From assembly GCF_000401215.1 (NCBI RefSeq), contig NZ_ASRV01000090.1:1-50827 (forward strand): DNA of 50,827 bases, read 5' to 3'. Below, in pieces: positions 37,856 to 47,520 of this stretch (position 1 is its first letter; the number at the start of each line of letters is the position of its first letter). Source of the DNA: Clostridium sartagoforme AAU1 (GTDB taxonomy: Bacteria; Bacillota; Clostridia; Clostridiales; Clostridiaceae). A program made the translations under genes and the position numbers. The notes under the pieces were generated by a model. The model ran no database searches and was not told the DNA's origin. It was given only the letters and a program-made list of their open reading frames with translations.

Positions 37856-38731
37856 TTAATATTTTACAAAAGGCTCATTTCCATCTGGAAAAGTTGATTT
37901 TGCACAACCTATACAATTAGTATTATCACCAATAGGCCAATTAATATAGCCATTCCATTTTCTCCTTGGGCAATCAGTTTTTGTGCTTGGTCCTCTGCAA
38001 CCAAGTTTAATCATACAACCCTCTTCCCCAAAGTTTTTTGCAAAAATACCTTCTTCAAAAAAGCCTCTTCTTGTACAAGTATTATGAATTGTAAAACTAT
38101 AAAAAAGAAGTGGTCTTCCCTCACTATCTAACTCTGGGACACCATATCCAACTAAATGAGCTAAAGTCCCCACTACCCAATCAGGATGACATGGACATCC
38201 TGGCAACTTAATCACCTGACGATTTAAAACTTCTTGTACACTTTTGCTTTCTGAAGGATTTGGCTTTGCTGCTGAAATTCCTCCATGAGAAGCACATGTT
38301 CCTACTGCTACAACATACTTTGCTTTTGCACCAGCTAATTCTATAGCTTCTAAAGCTGTAATAGCCTTCCCATTATAATTTGCAATAATATTATAAGCTC
38401 CTTTTTCTTTTGTTGAGACAGCTCCATCTACTAGTAATATGAATTCTGTATCAAGTGTCTCTAAAAACTTCTCAAAAGCAGCATCTCCTTCATTACCCAT
38501 AAGTGTATTGTTAAAAGTAAAATTTACTATACTAGTTAAAATATCATACAACCCTGGATTTTCACTATTTAATAGGGATATTATATTACCAGAACATCCA
38601 GTTACTTCAAGCCACATAGCATTTATTTTTTTACTTTCTTGTTTTTTAATCATTTGTGATATATCTTCTTGAAGTCTTCTTGCTGTACTTAATTTATCTT
38701 TTTTAATAAAACACTCTCCTTTACTACTCAT
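37856..38731 (-). CDS. [NiFe]-hydrogenase small subunit with unusual proximal-cluster motif
   Basis: The 291-residue electron-transfer subunit has no twin-arginine signal peptide and no membrane anchor, so the enzyme is probably cytoplasmic. The distal [4Fe-4S] ligands (His216, Cys219, Cys239, Cys245) and the medial cluster ligands (Cys254, Cys273, Cys276) are in place. For the proximal cluster the usual CTGC motif reads CSGN (Cys46 to Asn49), so one ligand is missing, while Cys146 (GTCAS) and Cys179 (PGCPC) remain and an extra Cys181 is nearby. It is the first gene of the operon, with GGGGAAAAGG before its ATG. Confidence 0.93.
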   Translation of the reverse strand: MSSKGECFIKKDKLSTARRLQEDISQMIKKQESKKINAMWLEVTGCSGNIISLLNSENPGLYDILTSIVNFTFNNTLMGNEGDAAFEKFLETLDTEFILLVDGAVSTKEKGAYNIIANYNGKAITALEAIELAGAKAKYVVAVGTCASHGGISAAKPNPSESKSVQEVLNRQVIKLPGCPCHPDWVVGTLAHLVGYGVPELDSEGRPLLFYSFTIHNTCTRRGFFEEGIFAKNFGEEGCMIKLGCRGPSTKTDCPRRKWNGYINWPIGDNTNCIGCAKSTFPDGNEPFVKY

Positions 38732-38810
38732 CCTTTTCCCCTTTTATATCGCTCAATTATAATCTATGCATAAATCATTATAAGTATTAAGCCAAAATTA
38801 ATATATTAAT

Positions 38811-38843
38811 AAAAATAGCCCCAGAACATCTGACGCTATTTTT
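38811..38843. terminator. Terminator after the adhesin gene
   Basis: AAAAATAGC/GCTATTTTT (38811-38819 with 38835-38843) with an inner CAGA/TCTG pairing and T runs on both sides. On the minus strand it follows the adhesin stop by about 50 bases and precedes the hydrogenase promoter region. Confidence 0.85.
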
Positions 38844-38893
38844 GTTAAACAATATAAACTTTGTTATTAAACTTAATTAGACAAGTATATAGA

Positions 38894-41800
38894 TTAACTT
38901 ATCTTACTTCTTCTTAAGAATAGGTAAACTCCTCCTAATGCTGTTATTACTCCAACTATAATTATAGCCCTTGGATCAAATTTATTTCCTGTGTTAGGTA
39001 AAACATTTAATACCTTGTCTATAATTTTTTCTGATTCATTTTTAACTGTAAAGTTTTGTGTCTCTGGAGATTTCACTTTAATTTCTAATTGTTTATTACC
39101 TAAAATATATCCCTTAGGAGCCTTTGTTTCTTTAATAATATACTCACCGTAATCTATATTACTAAATGTTACAAGCCCATCTTCTTTAGAAACTTCTTTA
39201 GAAATCACATTACCCTCTCTATCATATAAAGTGAATTCTGCTCCTTTAAGAAGTTTTCCCTTCATATCAGTTTTAGTTATTATAACTACTCCTTTAATCT
39301 TATTATTTATTACTTCATAGTCATACACTTTCTGATTTTTATCTATAAATACATTTATTACGCCTTTTGAAGCTATATATCCTCTGGTGCTTTTGTTTCT
39401 TTTATTATATATTTACCATAAATAAGATTTTCAAATAAAACAACCCCATCTTCTCCTGATGATAATTTATCAATTTCTTTGCCTTCCATATCATATAATG
39501 TGAATTCTGAATCCTTAAGGACCTTTTTATTATCATCTAATTTGATTATTTTAACAGAACCTCTTATTTTATTATTAGATATACTTTCTGGATTTGCCTT
39601 TACAGTTACTTCATTTTCTTTTATTTCCGCCTTTAATTCTTCTTCTGAAAGAACATATCCTTCTGGTGCTTTTGTTTCTTTTATTATATATCTTCCATAT
39701 TCTATATTCTTAAATTCTACTTTCCCATCTTTACTACTTATACTTACTGCTATAGGCTTTTCATAATTTGTATCTGTTGATTTGTAAAGTGTGAACTCAG
39801 CCCCTTGTAATATTTCTTTGTTTTCTCCTAATTTTGTGAATTCTATATTTCCTCTTATTTTTGTATTAGAAATGCTTTCTGGATTTGCTTTTATGATTAT
39901 TCCATTTTCTTTTATTTCAGCAGTTAATTTTTCTTCTGAAAGAATATATCCCTCTGATGCCCTTGTTTCTTTTATTACATACCTACCATACTCTATATTT
40001 TTAAACTCTACTTTTCCACTTTCATCACTTTCAACTACTGATATTGGATTTTTATAATCTTCATCAACTTCATTATAAAGTGTAAACTCTGCTCCTTGTA
40101 ATGCTTCCTTACTTTCTCCTAGCTTTGTAAATTCTATATTTCCTCTTATTTTTGTATTAGAAATGCTTTCTGGATTTGCTTTTATAGTTGTTCCATTTTC
40201 TTTTATTTCAGCCCTTAATATTTCTTCTGAAAGAACATATCCTTCTGGTGCTTTTGTCTCTTTTATTGCATATTTACCATATTCTATATTATTGAATTCC
40301 ACACTTCCACTTTCATCACTTATAATTACTGCTATAGGATTTTCATATCTTATATCTGTTGCTTTATAAAGTGTAAATGTTGCTCCTTGCAATACTTCAT
40401 TGCCTTCTCCTAGCTTCGTAAATTCTATATTTCCTCTTATCTTCGTATTGGATATACTTTCTGGATTTGCTTTAATCACCTTTCCATCTTCAGTTATACT
40501 AGCATTTAATGTTTTATTTGAAATAACATATCCCTCTGGTGCCTTTGTTTCTTTAATAATATAGTCGCCATACTCAACATTTTTAAACTCCACTTTTCCC
40601 GCTTCATTACTTATAGCTACCATCAATGGATTTTGGTAATCAGTATCTGACTTACTGTAAAGCGTAAACTCAGCATCTTTAATGGTTTTACCATTTTCTC
40701 CAAACTTAAAGAATTCAATTTCACCTGTAATAATTCTATTTTTATAATTATAGGATATATTCTTTTTATCTTCACTATTTTTAATCTGGAACCTATATAC
40801 TTCATTTCCTAAAATATATCCTGTAGGTGCTTGCTTTTCCCTAACATAATAATCTATGTCAAATTTTAATTTATCAAATACTATTTCTCCATTACCTTCT
40901 GTTGGTTGTGAAGTTCTTATTACATTTTGATATCTATCAAGTAATTCAAATACTGCACCTTGTAATCTTATATTTTCATTATTACTATTTACCTTTATAA
41001 CTTTAATACTCCCAGTTTCACCAATACCACCACCACCGGCGCCTTGAAATATAACATCAACATTTCCTGAACTTGATGATTCAATTAATCCAGTTCCTTT
41101 GAAAGATATAGAGTTAGTAAATGGAGTTTTCTTTTTATCTACTACATTAGTTCTAAAAGTTAATATATAAGCGTCTTCTATCTTACCTGGCAATATAAAG
41201 TTAAATTCTCTTGTGGAAACATTATACTTTACATTATCTTTTCCTAAACTGATTTCCTCTCCTCTTTCTAGCTTTCCATCTTGTTTTAAAACTTGCTTAT
41301 ACAATTTTACAGAAGTAGTATCTAATTCAAGTCCCTCTTGAAGATTATCTGTAAGAACAATATCTGTGATAGGAACCTTATTAGAGTTAAATATTACATT
41401 CCAATCAATATAAGAATTTCCTCTAGTATAGTCAGCTTTTTTATCAATTAAAGTATTCTTTATTTTTCCTATTCCCGTACTTTCTACTCCACTAGGCACC
41501 AAATCTGTTATTAGCTTTGCAGTATTTCTTATTTCCTTTTCTCCATTATTATTAAATATAGAAGTATCTGTAATTTTAGTTTTAAAAGTTATTACTTGCT
41601 CATTATTTATTTCACTTGGAAAATTATAAGTTAATGTTCTAGTACTTTCATCATAGGTATAATTTAATTTATCTGCAATACTACCATTAAGCATAACAGA
41701 ATCTACAACAAACTCTTGCCCTTTATTTATAGTATCTAAAACTTTAGCATTAGGAAGTTTGATCTTATTTTTATTAACAACAATCTTCCATGTAACTTCT

Positions 41801-43589
41801 CTTGTAATATAATTATAATCTTGACTAGTCTTATTTATCACTTCACTTTGGACCTTTGAGTTCCTTGGGATTTTGAAGTTATAATATTATCTCCTGTTAA
41901 TTTAGCTTCATTATAATAATTCTGATCTTTATTTCCTGCATACACATTACTATCTGTTACTCTCGTCCTAAATGTTATTACATAGGGCTCATTAATATCA
42001 CTATTAAAACTATAAGTTAATGTTCCTGTTTTCTGTTTGTCTCCACTCTCTGCCTTCAAATAATTAAAACTTCCTCCTGGAGTGCTTTTATCTATAGATG
42101 CTGATCCTTCTACATATTCTTGACCAACTCTTATTTCATCGCTAATAATAGCATTTTTTATTAATATCTTATTAGTATTTATAGTAATTTTCCATGTAAT
42201 TTCGCCTGTAGCTGCATTGTATCCTATACCTTGTTTATTAATGATGCTACTCGGTACTCCTACCCCCTTAGTATCTGATGCATTACTTGGAACACCGCTT
42301 CCAGTTAAGGTTACTTTATTGTTATAAGTTTTTCCTGTGTTAGAGTTATAAGCTGCTTCATCTGTTACTTCTGTAGAAAATTCTATTTTATGTGGCTCAT
42401 TGATAGCCCATGGGAAAGTGTATATAAACTTTTGCCCGTCTATACTATAATTACTATTTGTTTCAATTCCATCTACCTTAACACTTCCTGGCACAAATGT
42501 TAATCCGGCAGGTATATCATCTACAGTTACAGCATTTGGTATATTTTGAGAATTATTGTTTACATAAATACTCCAATTAATTCTTTTTGTTAATGCATCA
42601 TACTTCCCATCTTTTCTGACAAAATCAGTTTTTATTCCAACTGATGCTTCGTTAGAGTTTACAGAAGTTCCATCATGCTTAAAAATTGCTGTGTTATATT
42701 GATATATTGTGGCTCCTTCATCTTCAGAAAGTTTTGAATCTGTTACTTTCGTCTTAAAGGTAATTATTTGAGTTGTTTCTATAACATTTGGAAAATTATA
42801 AGTTAATTTTTTGCTACTTAAATCATAATTGTAATTTGCCTCTTGAGGGGTAGCTCCATTTATTTTAACTGAATTAGGTACGAATTCTTGACCTTTTTGT
42901 ATATCATCAATGACTTGAGCAGCATATACTTTAACATTTTCTGGATTAACTATTACCTTCCAAGTTATTTCATTTCTTGAAGCATCATATGACCCTTCCT
43001 TTTTGATAGAAGCATTAGGAATTTCAGGTTGTTCAAAATCTACGTTAATTATTATAGGCTCTGAATTTCCTCCAACTTCAAATTTAATAGGTATTGGATT
43101 ATTATTTCCAATTGCATCAATATTAAATTGAGTATCTATATAAAAATACCCTGATATATTAGAATTATTTTCGGCAAATTCATTAAATGTAATAACAACT
43201 GCTCCGTCAGTATTTATTACAATATTTGCAATAGTTTCTCCATTTTCAAGATTGATAGGGAAATTTAGTGTACCTATTATTTGGATTTCCTTAGGTATTT
43301 GCATCACATAGGTATCACCCTTTTTTACTACTTCTTCATTTGGTATAGCAAACTTATAGGTCAATTTAACCTCTGCATTTTTACTTATAGGATTTGATGA
43401 ATCATTTATTGGCTTTCCATTTTCATCTGTTAAACTTACTTCAGTTATAAAATTAAATTTCCCTGTAATATCTGTAGCATTCGCGGATAATGTAGGAATG
43501 ATCGAGAAGAATTGAAATAGCATAGCAATAAATGCTATAAAATTAAATAATTTTTTCCTTGGCTTAGCTTTCTGTTTTTCTCTGTTCAT
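38894..43589 (-). pseudogene. LPXTG cell-wall-anchored adhesin with Cna-A-like and Cna-B domains; two one-base frameshifts
   Basis: Reconstructed length is about 1,565 residues. In order: a signal peptide (about 1-38, KKLFNFIAFIAMLFQFFSII), an adhesive N-region, four or more Cna-A/isopeptide-type domains (recurring YNxxTxEITWKI, NA, GQEFV), six or so Cna-B/SpaA repeats of about 97 residues (each ending IKETKAPEGY), and a sorting signal LPNTG, hydrophobic helix, basic tail (RRSK). It is broken twice: near 41852-41874 (frame 1 ends KSQGTQRSKVK; one extra base, probably A at 41871-41874, gives TSKIPRNSKVQSEVINKTSQ) and near 39381-39382 (one missing G turns KAPEGY into KAPEDI-stop). It is preceded by a c-di-GMP riboswitch. 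No sortase gene is in the window. Confidence 0.9.
39390..40740 (-). repeat. Tandem Cna-B repeat DNA
   Basis: Near-identical blocks of about 290 bases recur in frame. The conserved segment with tttctggatttgc appears at about 39589, 39879, 40169 and 40459, and the segment encoding KETKAPEGY once per block. Each unit encodes one Cna-B fold with Lys (in EFTKLGE), Glu (in IKETKAPEGY) and Asn placed for an intramolecular isopeptide bond. High similarity suggests repeat number can change by recombination. Confidence 0.85.
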
Positions 43590-43621
43590 AAAAGACCCCT
43601 TCCATAATTATTTTTTAAAAT

Positions 43622-43655
43622 AAAAAAACCGACCTTAATTTAATCAAGGTCGGTT
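43622..43655 (-). terminator. Riboswitch-controlled terminator before the adhesin
   Basis: AACCGACCTT (43655-43646) pairs with AAGGTCGGTT (43636-43627), followed by TTTTT. The first arm is also the 3' end of the c-di-GMP-II aptamer, so the two structures exclude one another. Confidence 0.92.
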
Positions 43656-43713
43656 GCACTACTGACTCCGTATATACAAGTGCCCAAATTAGTATATACA
43701 TCAACATCTCCTT
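43646..43713 (-). promoter_or_regulatory. Cyclic-di-GMP-II riboswitch aptamer
   Basis: Read on the minus strand, the region carries TTGGGCACTTG then AGTAGTGCAACCGACC, the nearly invariant core of the class II c-di-GMP aptamer (compare the C. acetobutylicum structure). GTATATAC pairs with a second GTATATAC to form P2, loop GCACT pairs with downstream AGTGC as the pseudoknot, a TTGATG segment matches the kink-turn, and AAGG/CCTT closes P1. Because P1's 3' strand is the terminator's first arm, ligand binding should prevent termination and turn the adhesin on. Confidence 0.95.
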
Positions 43714-43745
43714 AAAAATCTCGAACAATTTATTTATTAAAAATA

Positions 43746-43774
43746 ATTTTACCATAAATTGTATTTTTAGTAAA
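43746..43774 (-). promoter_or_regulatory. Promoter of the riboswitch-adhesin unit
   Basis: On the minus strand -35 TTTACT (43774-43769) and -10 TAAAAT (43751-43746) are 17 bases apart, starting the transcript about 25 bases before the aptamer. Confidence 0.65.
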
Positions 43775-43820
43775 TTGTTTGAAAGGGTTGTTGTTAAACT
43801 TTTATTTTATTATTTTGTTT

Positions 43821-44885
43821 TTATTTAGCTATAATATCTTCTATTATATTAGAAATATCATTATAATCCTCTACCCATATAATATTTATTCCTAACTGTT
43901 CAAAGGATTTTTCGTGTAAATCATTATTTATAATATTTACTTTTTTTAAGATATCATTATTTATATTTATATCATTTGAATCATATTTAAAGTTTTTTCT
44001 TCTCATGATTGCATAATGTTTTTTCATCTTATTCTTTCTATTAGCTATGGATAAAATTCTTCTTAAATTAGGATCTGTTAATGATAATCCTATCATTAAT
44101 GTAGTGTTTTCTCTAAGAAAATTTAGTTGTGTTATATTGGTCCATGAATAAGGATCATTATATAAACTATGATATCTATCTTCTGAGAATACTAATAAGC
44201 TCTCATATAGCTTTTCATATTGACTTGGGTGACGTGGCAAAAAACCATGCACATGATAAATCCCTAATTTATCTGAGGTCGTATAATCCAGTTCACTATA
44301 TAGGGAATGATACTGAATGTTATATTTATCAAAATTGTCTTCTAATAAATCATCAAAATTATATGTGACAATAGCTTTAACTCCTACCCCAGCCCTTCTT
44401 TTTAAACATAATTTTGAAATGCTATCTAATAATTTTGAGTTTCCATTATCTCCGCTTATATTTTTATATAATAAGTTAGCTAAACTTTCTTCAAAAGAAT
44501 CTCCCAATGTAGCTTTTATAAATGCTGATTGAAGCAATGGTGATTTATTATTTACCTCTTTAATTTGCTTGATTATAAAGTCTGCCTCCTGAGAAGTTAT
44601 TTTAATATTTTTTTGCTCTAACTCCTTCATTATCATAAGTATCAATAAGTCAGACATTAAATCATTCCAATCACCTATGCCTGCATCTTTTGATATACCA
44701 GCACCTAAAAATAATGCTAGTTCATCTTTTTTATAAATATTTTTTATCTCATTAATTCTTTCTTTTCTTAGCTCTTTCCAATTATCATTATCATGTATTA
44801 ATCCCTTATTAACTAAATCATTTACTGTATATTCATGATTATATACATCTTTAATTAAACTTCTAGTATCACTTTCACTTTTCAT
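43821..44885 (-). CDS. SIR2-domain protein (SIR2-like NADase family), candidate defence protein
   Basis: A 354-residue protein with a SIR2-like Rossmann domain: LALFLGAGISKDAGIGDW (GAG at 61-63), IVTYNFDDLLE (Asn175), the catalytic-type His in YHVHGFLP (His213), and GLSLTDPNLRRIL (266-278). The first 50 residues are charged and helical; the last 60 contain no recognised domain. Such SIR2_2-type proteins in bacteria mostly act as NAD-depleting phage-defence effectors (ThsA, DSR, SIR2-HerA) rather than deacetylases. No partner gene such as HerA or Argonaute is adjacent. It lies next to the c-di-GMP-controlled adhesin. Function is inferred, not shown. Confidence 0.8.
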   Translation of the reverse strand: MKSESDTRSLIKDVYNHEYTVNDLVNKGLIHDNDNWKELRKERINEIKNIYKKDELALFLGAGISKDAGIGDWNDLMSDLLILMIMKELEQKNIKITSQEADFIIKQIKEVNNKSPLLQSAFIKATLGDSFEESLANLLYKNISGDNGNSKLLDSISKLCLKRRAGVGVKAIVTYNFDDLLEDNFDKYNIQYHSLYSELDYTTSDKLGIYHVHGFLPRHPSQYEKLYESLLVFSEDRYHSLYNDPYSWTNITQLNFLRENTTLMIGLSLTDPNLRRILSIANRKNKMKKHYAIMRRKNFKYDSNDININNDILKKVNIINNDLHEKSFEQLGINIIWVEDYNDISNIIEDIIAK

Positions 44886-45058
44886 GGCTTAGTACTCTCT
44901 TTCTAAATAGGCTTAGTATTAATTTATGCTTTAGTGTTAAATAAGTATTTTCATATTAATAAATTTATTTTAAATCTAATTTAGTTAGAGTAAGTTTCAG
45001 TAATAATTTTGGTCTTATTTGCCTTAATAATATATGTCATTATATAGACTATTAGTCA

Positions 45059-45652
45059 TTACTTAGATTCTTTATATACTACCATTTTATTATTAATATC
45101 TTCTTCACAAGAACGCATAGCTAGTATCGTTTCTTCAAATAACTTATCAAGCTCCCATCCTAAACTCTCTGCCCCTTGCTTAATTACATCACGAGAACAT
45201 CCAGCTGCAAACTTTTTGTCCTTAAACTTCTTTTTAATACTTGAAATTTCCATATCCATAACACTTTTAGATGGTCTCATTCTTGCAGCAGCACCAATTA
45301 ATCCTGTAAGTTCATCAACTGCAAATAAAACTTTTTCCATTTGATGTTCAGGTTTAGGTTGTGGCTTTGAACAAAGACCATATCCATGGCTGGCTACAGC
45401 TCTAATTAATCTTTCATCAATTCCACACTCTCTCATAATTTCTTGTGTTTTACTGCAATGTTCTTCTGGATACATTTCGAAATCTAAATCATGCAGTAAT
45501 CCTACATTAGCCCAAAAATCAGATTCTTCTTCATATCCTAACTTTATTGCAAAATATCTCATAGCACCTTCAACTGTTAAAGCATGCTGGATATGGAATT
45601 CTTCCTTATTATATTCTGTAAGCAATTTCCATGCTTCTTCTCTTGTTATCAT
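45059..45652 (-). CDS. HD-domain hydrolase
   Basis: A 197-residue soluble protein with an HD metal-dependent phosphohydrolase core: HIQHALTVEGAMRYFA (first His), GLLHDLDFEMYPEEH (the HD pair) and VASHGYG with a later Asp (AVDELTGL). This subfamily, often called HDIG-type, is common in clostridia, and the substrate is not known. It has a good ribosome binding site. It is 173 bases upstream of the SIR2 gene, so a functional link is possible but not shown. Confidence 0.85.
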   Translation of the reverse strand: MITREEAWKLLTEYNKEEFHIQHALTVEGAMRYFAIKLGYEEESDFWANVGLLHDLDFEMYPEEHCSKTQEIMRECGIDERLIRAVASHGYGLCSKPQPKPEHQMEKVLFAVDELTGLIGAAARMRPSKSVMDMEISSIKKKFKDKKFAAGCSRDVIKQGAESLGWELDKLFEETILAMRSCEEDINNKMVVYKESK

Positions 45653-45855
45653 TTCATTTCCTCCCTTTATATTTTGTAATTTTGAACTTCAAATAATTTT
45701 ATAAAAATAACCTAATACTTTTATAAACTGCTCACTTCCCTTATTATATTTATTCATAATTATAACACTTATATAAATAACTGTATATTTATTATAGATA
45801 TTTATTGATATAATAGTAATTGTAAACACACTATATTAATAATCTTATAAATTTT

Positions 45856-45892
45856 GAGGGTATGCATAATAATATATACATACCCTCTTCTT
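45856..45892. terminator. Terminator after pepA
   Basis: GAGGGTATG/CATACCCTC (45856-45864 with 45879-45887), loop about 14 bases, followed by AT-rich DNA. It ends the pepA message on the minus strand. The rest of 45653-45910 shows no gene. Confidence 0.7.
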
Positions 45893-45910
45893 ATTAACTA
45901 AAATAATTTT

Positions 45911-47386
45911 TTATTTACTTCTTCTCTTAACTAATTCATATAATGTATGAACCGGAGCACCTGTTCCACCTTTAACAGTTAAATCAGTTTTCTTGTCTGC
46001 CCAAGCTGTTCCAGCTATATCTAAATGTAACCATGGTTTATTTTGAACAAACTCTCCTATAAATAATCCTGCTGTAATAGTCCCTGCATTTCTTCCTGGA
46101 CTATTATTTAAATCAGCTATTTCTGATTTTACCATTTCCTTATATTCATCAAATGATGGTAATTGCCAGAACTTTTCTCCAGTATAAGCTGAGGCTTCTT
46201 TAAGCTCTCCATAGAACTTATCATTATTTGTAACAACTGCTGTTGTTGTATCTCCAAGAGCTACTAAAGCTGCTCCTGTTAAAGTTGCTAAATCAATAAC
46301 TTCATTGGCATTTTCCTTTTCTATAACATAATTAACTGCATCCACTAAAGTTAATCTTCCTTCAGCATCTGTGTTTCTTATTTCTATAGTCTTACCTGCC
46401 ATACTTCCTATTATATCACCTGGCTTATAAGCTCCTCCAGAAATCATATTTTCACAAGCTGCCACAACTGCTACAACATTAACTTTTAATTGTCTATTAG
46501 CAATTATAGACATTGCTCCTATAACTGAAGCTGCTCCACCCATATCTGATTTCATATCAACCATTCCTGATGTAGGCTTAATTGAATATCCACCTGAATC
46601 ATATGTTAAGCCTTTTCCTACAAGACCTAATATTTCTCCTTTTTGTTCTGGATTACCGAAATATCTCATCACTATAAGTTTAGGTTCTTTTTCTGAAGCC
46701 TTTGCTACACTATAAAAAGCTTCCATTTTTAGTTCTTTTATCTTTTCAACACCATGAACTTCTACTTCAAATCCATTTTGTTTTCCAGCTTTAACTGCTT
46801 CTTCTGCTAAAGTTTCTGGATAAAGAACATTTGCAGGTTCGTTAACTAAATCCCTTGCTAATATTATTCCCTTTGCAACTTCATTTCCTTCTTCTATAGC
46901 TGATACTATTTCTGGAGTTGCTTCCTTTAGTCCACATCTTGCGATTGAAACTGTTAAATCATTTTCTTCCTTTGAATTTGTTTTATATCTATCAAATTTA
47001 TATCCAGCTAATTGTGCTGCTATTGTCGCATTTTTTACCATTTCTTCTATTTGTAGCACTTCTGTTTTTGGTAATCTCAAGAACACTGTACTAACTTTTA
47101 ATTCATTTGCTTTTCTTATTGCTTTAGCAGTTACCTTTCTAATTGTATCAACTGTTAAATCTTCTTCTTTACCTAAACCTAACAATATAATAGTTTGAAT
47201 TGTTTCATTTACATCTAATGTGAATGTATATAAATCACCTTTTTTTCCATTAAATAAATTTCTGCCATTAGCTAAAACAATATGCTTATTTACTTCTTCC
47301 TTTGAAAAAGTAAGATTATCTTCAAATAAATAAATTACTTTAATGTCTCCTTGTGAACAAGTAAAACTTCTATATGATACTTTCAT
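45911..47386 (-). CDS. pepA: Leucyl aminopeptidase (M17, PepA)
   Basis: Removes N-terminal residues from peptides in the cytoplasm as a hexameric two-zinc enzyme. The 491 residues split into an N-terminal macrodomain-like region (about 1-170) and a catalytic domain with GKGLTYDSGGYSIKPTSGMVDMKSDMGGAA (Lys and Asp ligands), then NTDAEGRLTLVDAVNY (the family signature, with the second Asp and Glu) and LATLTGA. Length is typical. ATG has a ribosome binding site (GAGGTG). A small-RNA candidate lies divergently upstream. Confidence 0.97.
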   Translation of the reverse strand: MKVSYRSFTCSQGDIKVIYLFEDNLTFSKEEVNKHIVLANGRNLFNGKKGDLYTFTLDVNETIQTIILLGLGKEEDLTVDTIRKVTAKAIRKANELKVSTVFLRLPKTEVLQIEEMVKNATIAAQLAGYKFDRYKTNSKEENDLTVSIARCGLKEATPEIVSAIEEGNEVAKGIILARDLVNEPANVLYPETLAEEAVKAGKQNGFEVEVHGVEKIKELKMEAFYSVAKASEKEPKLIVMRYFGNPEQKGEILGLVGKGLTYDSGGYSIKPTSGMVDMKSDMGGAASVIGAMSIIANRQLKVNVVAVVAACENMISGGAYKPGDIIGSMAGKTIEIRNTDAEGRLTLVDAVNYVIEKENANEVIDLATLTGAALVALGDTTTAVVTNNDKFYGELKEASAYTGEKFWQLPSFDEYKEMVKSEIADLNNSPGRNAGTITAGLFIGEFVQNKPWLHLDIAGTAWADKKTDLTVKGGTGAPVHTLYELVKRRSK

Positions 47387-47520
47387 TTAATCACCTCATC
47401 TAAAATATCTTTTTATCATAATAACACTATTATAAAATCTATTCAATGGATAATAATTATTATTTGTTTGAAAAATTTTTTTATTTTAAGAATTGTTTTA
47501 ATTTATTGTATAAAAACTTT

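Noticed and set aside
38439..38672. Short plus-strand frame within the hydrogenase small-subunit gene.
   Set aside because: Antisense shadow with no family resemblance.
39390..40740. CRISPR-like regular repeat array.
   Set aside because: The spacing is about 290 bases and the repeats are in-frame protein domains, not short repeats with unique spacers.
43821..45652. A complete known multi-gene defence system around the SIR2 gene.
   Set aside because: No HerA, Argonaute, SLOG, TIR or helicase partner is present; only an HD-domain protein is near, and not tightly linked.
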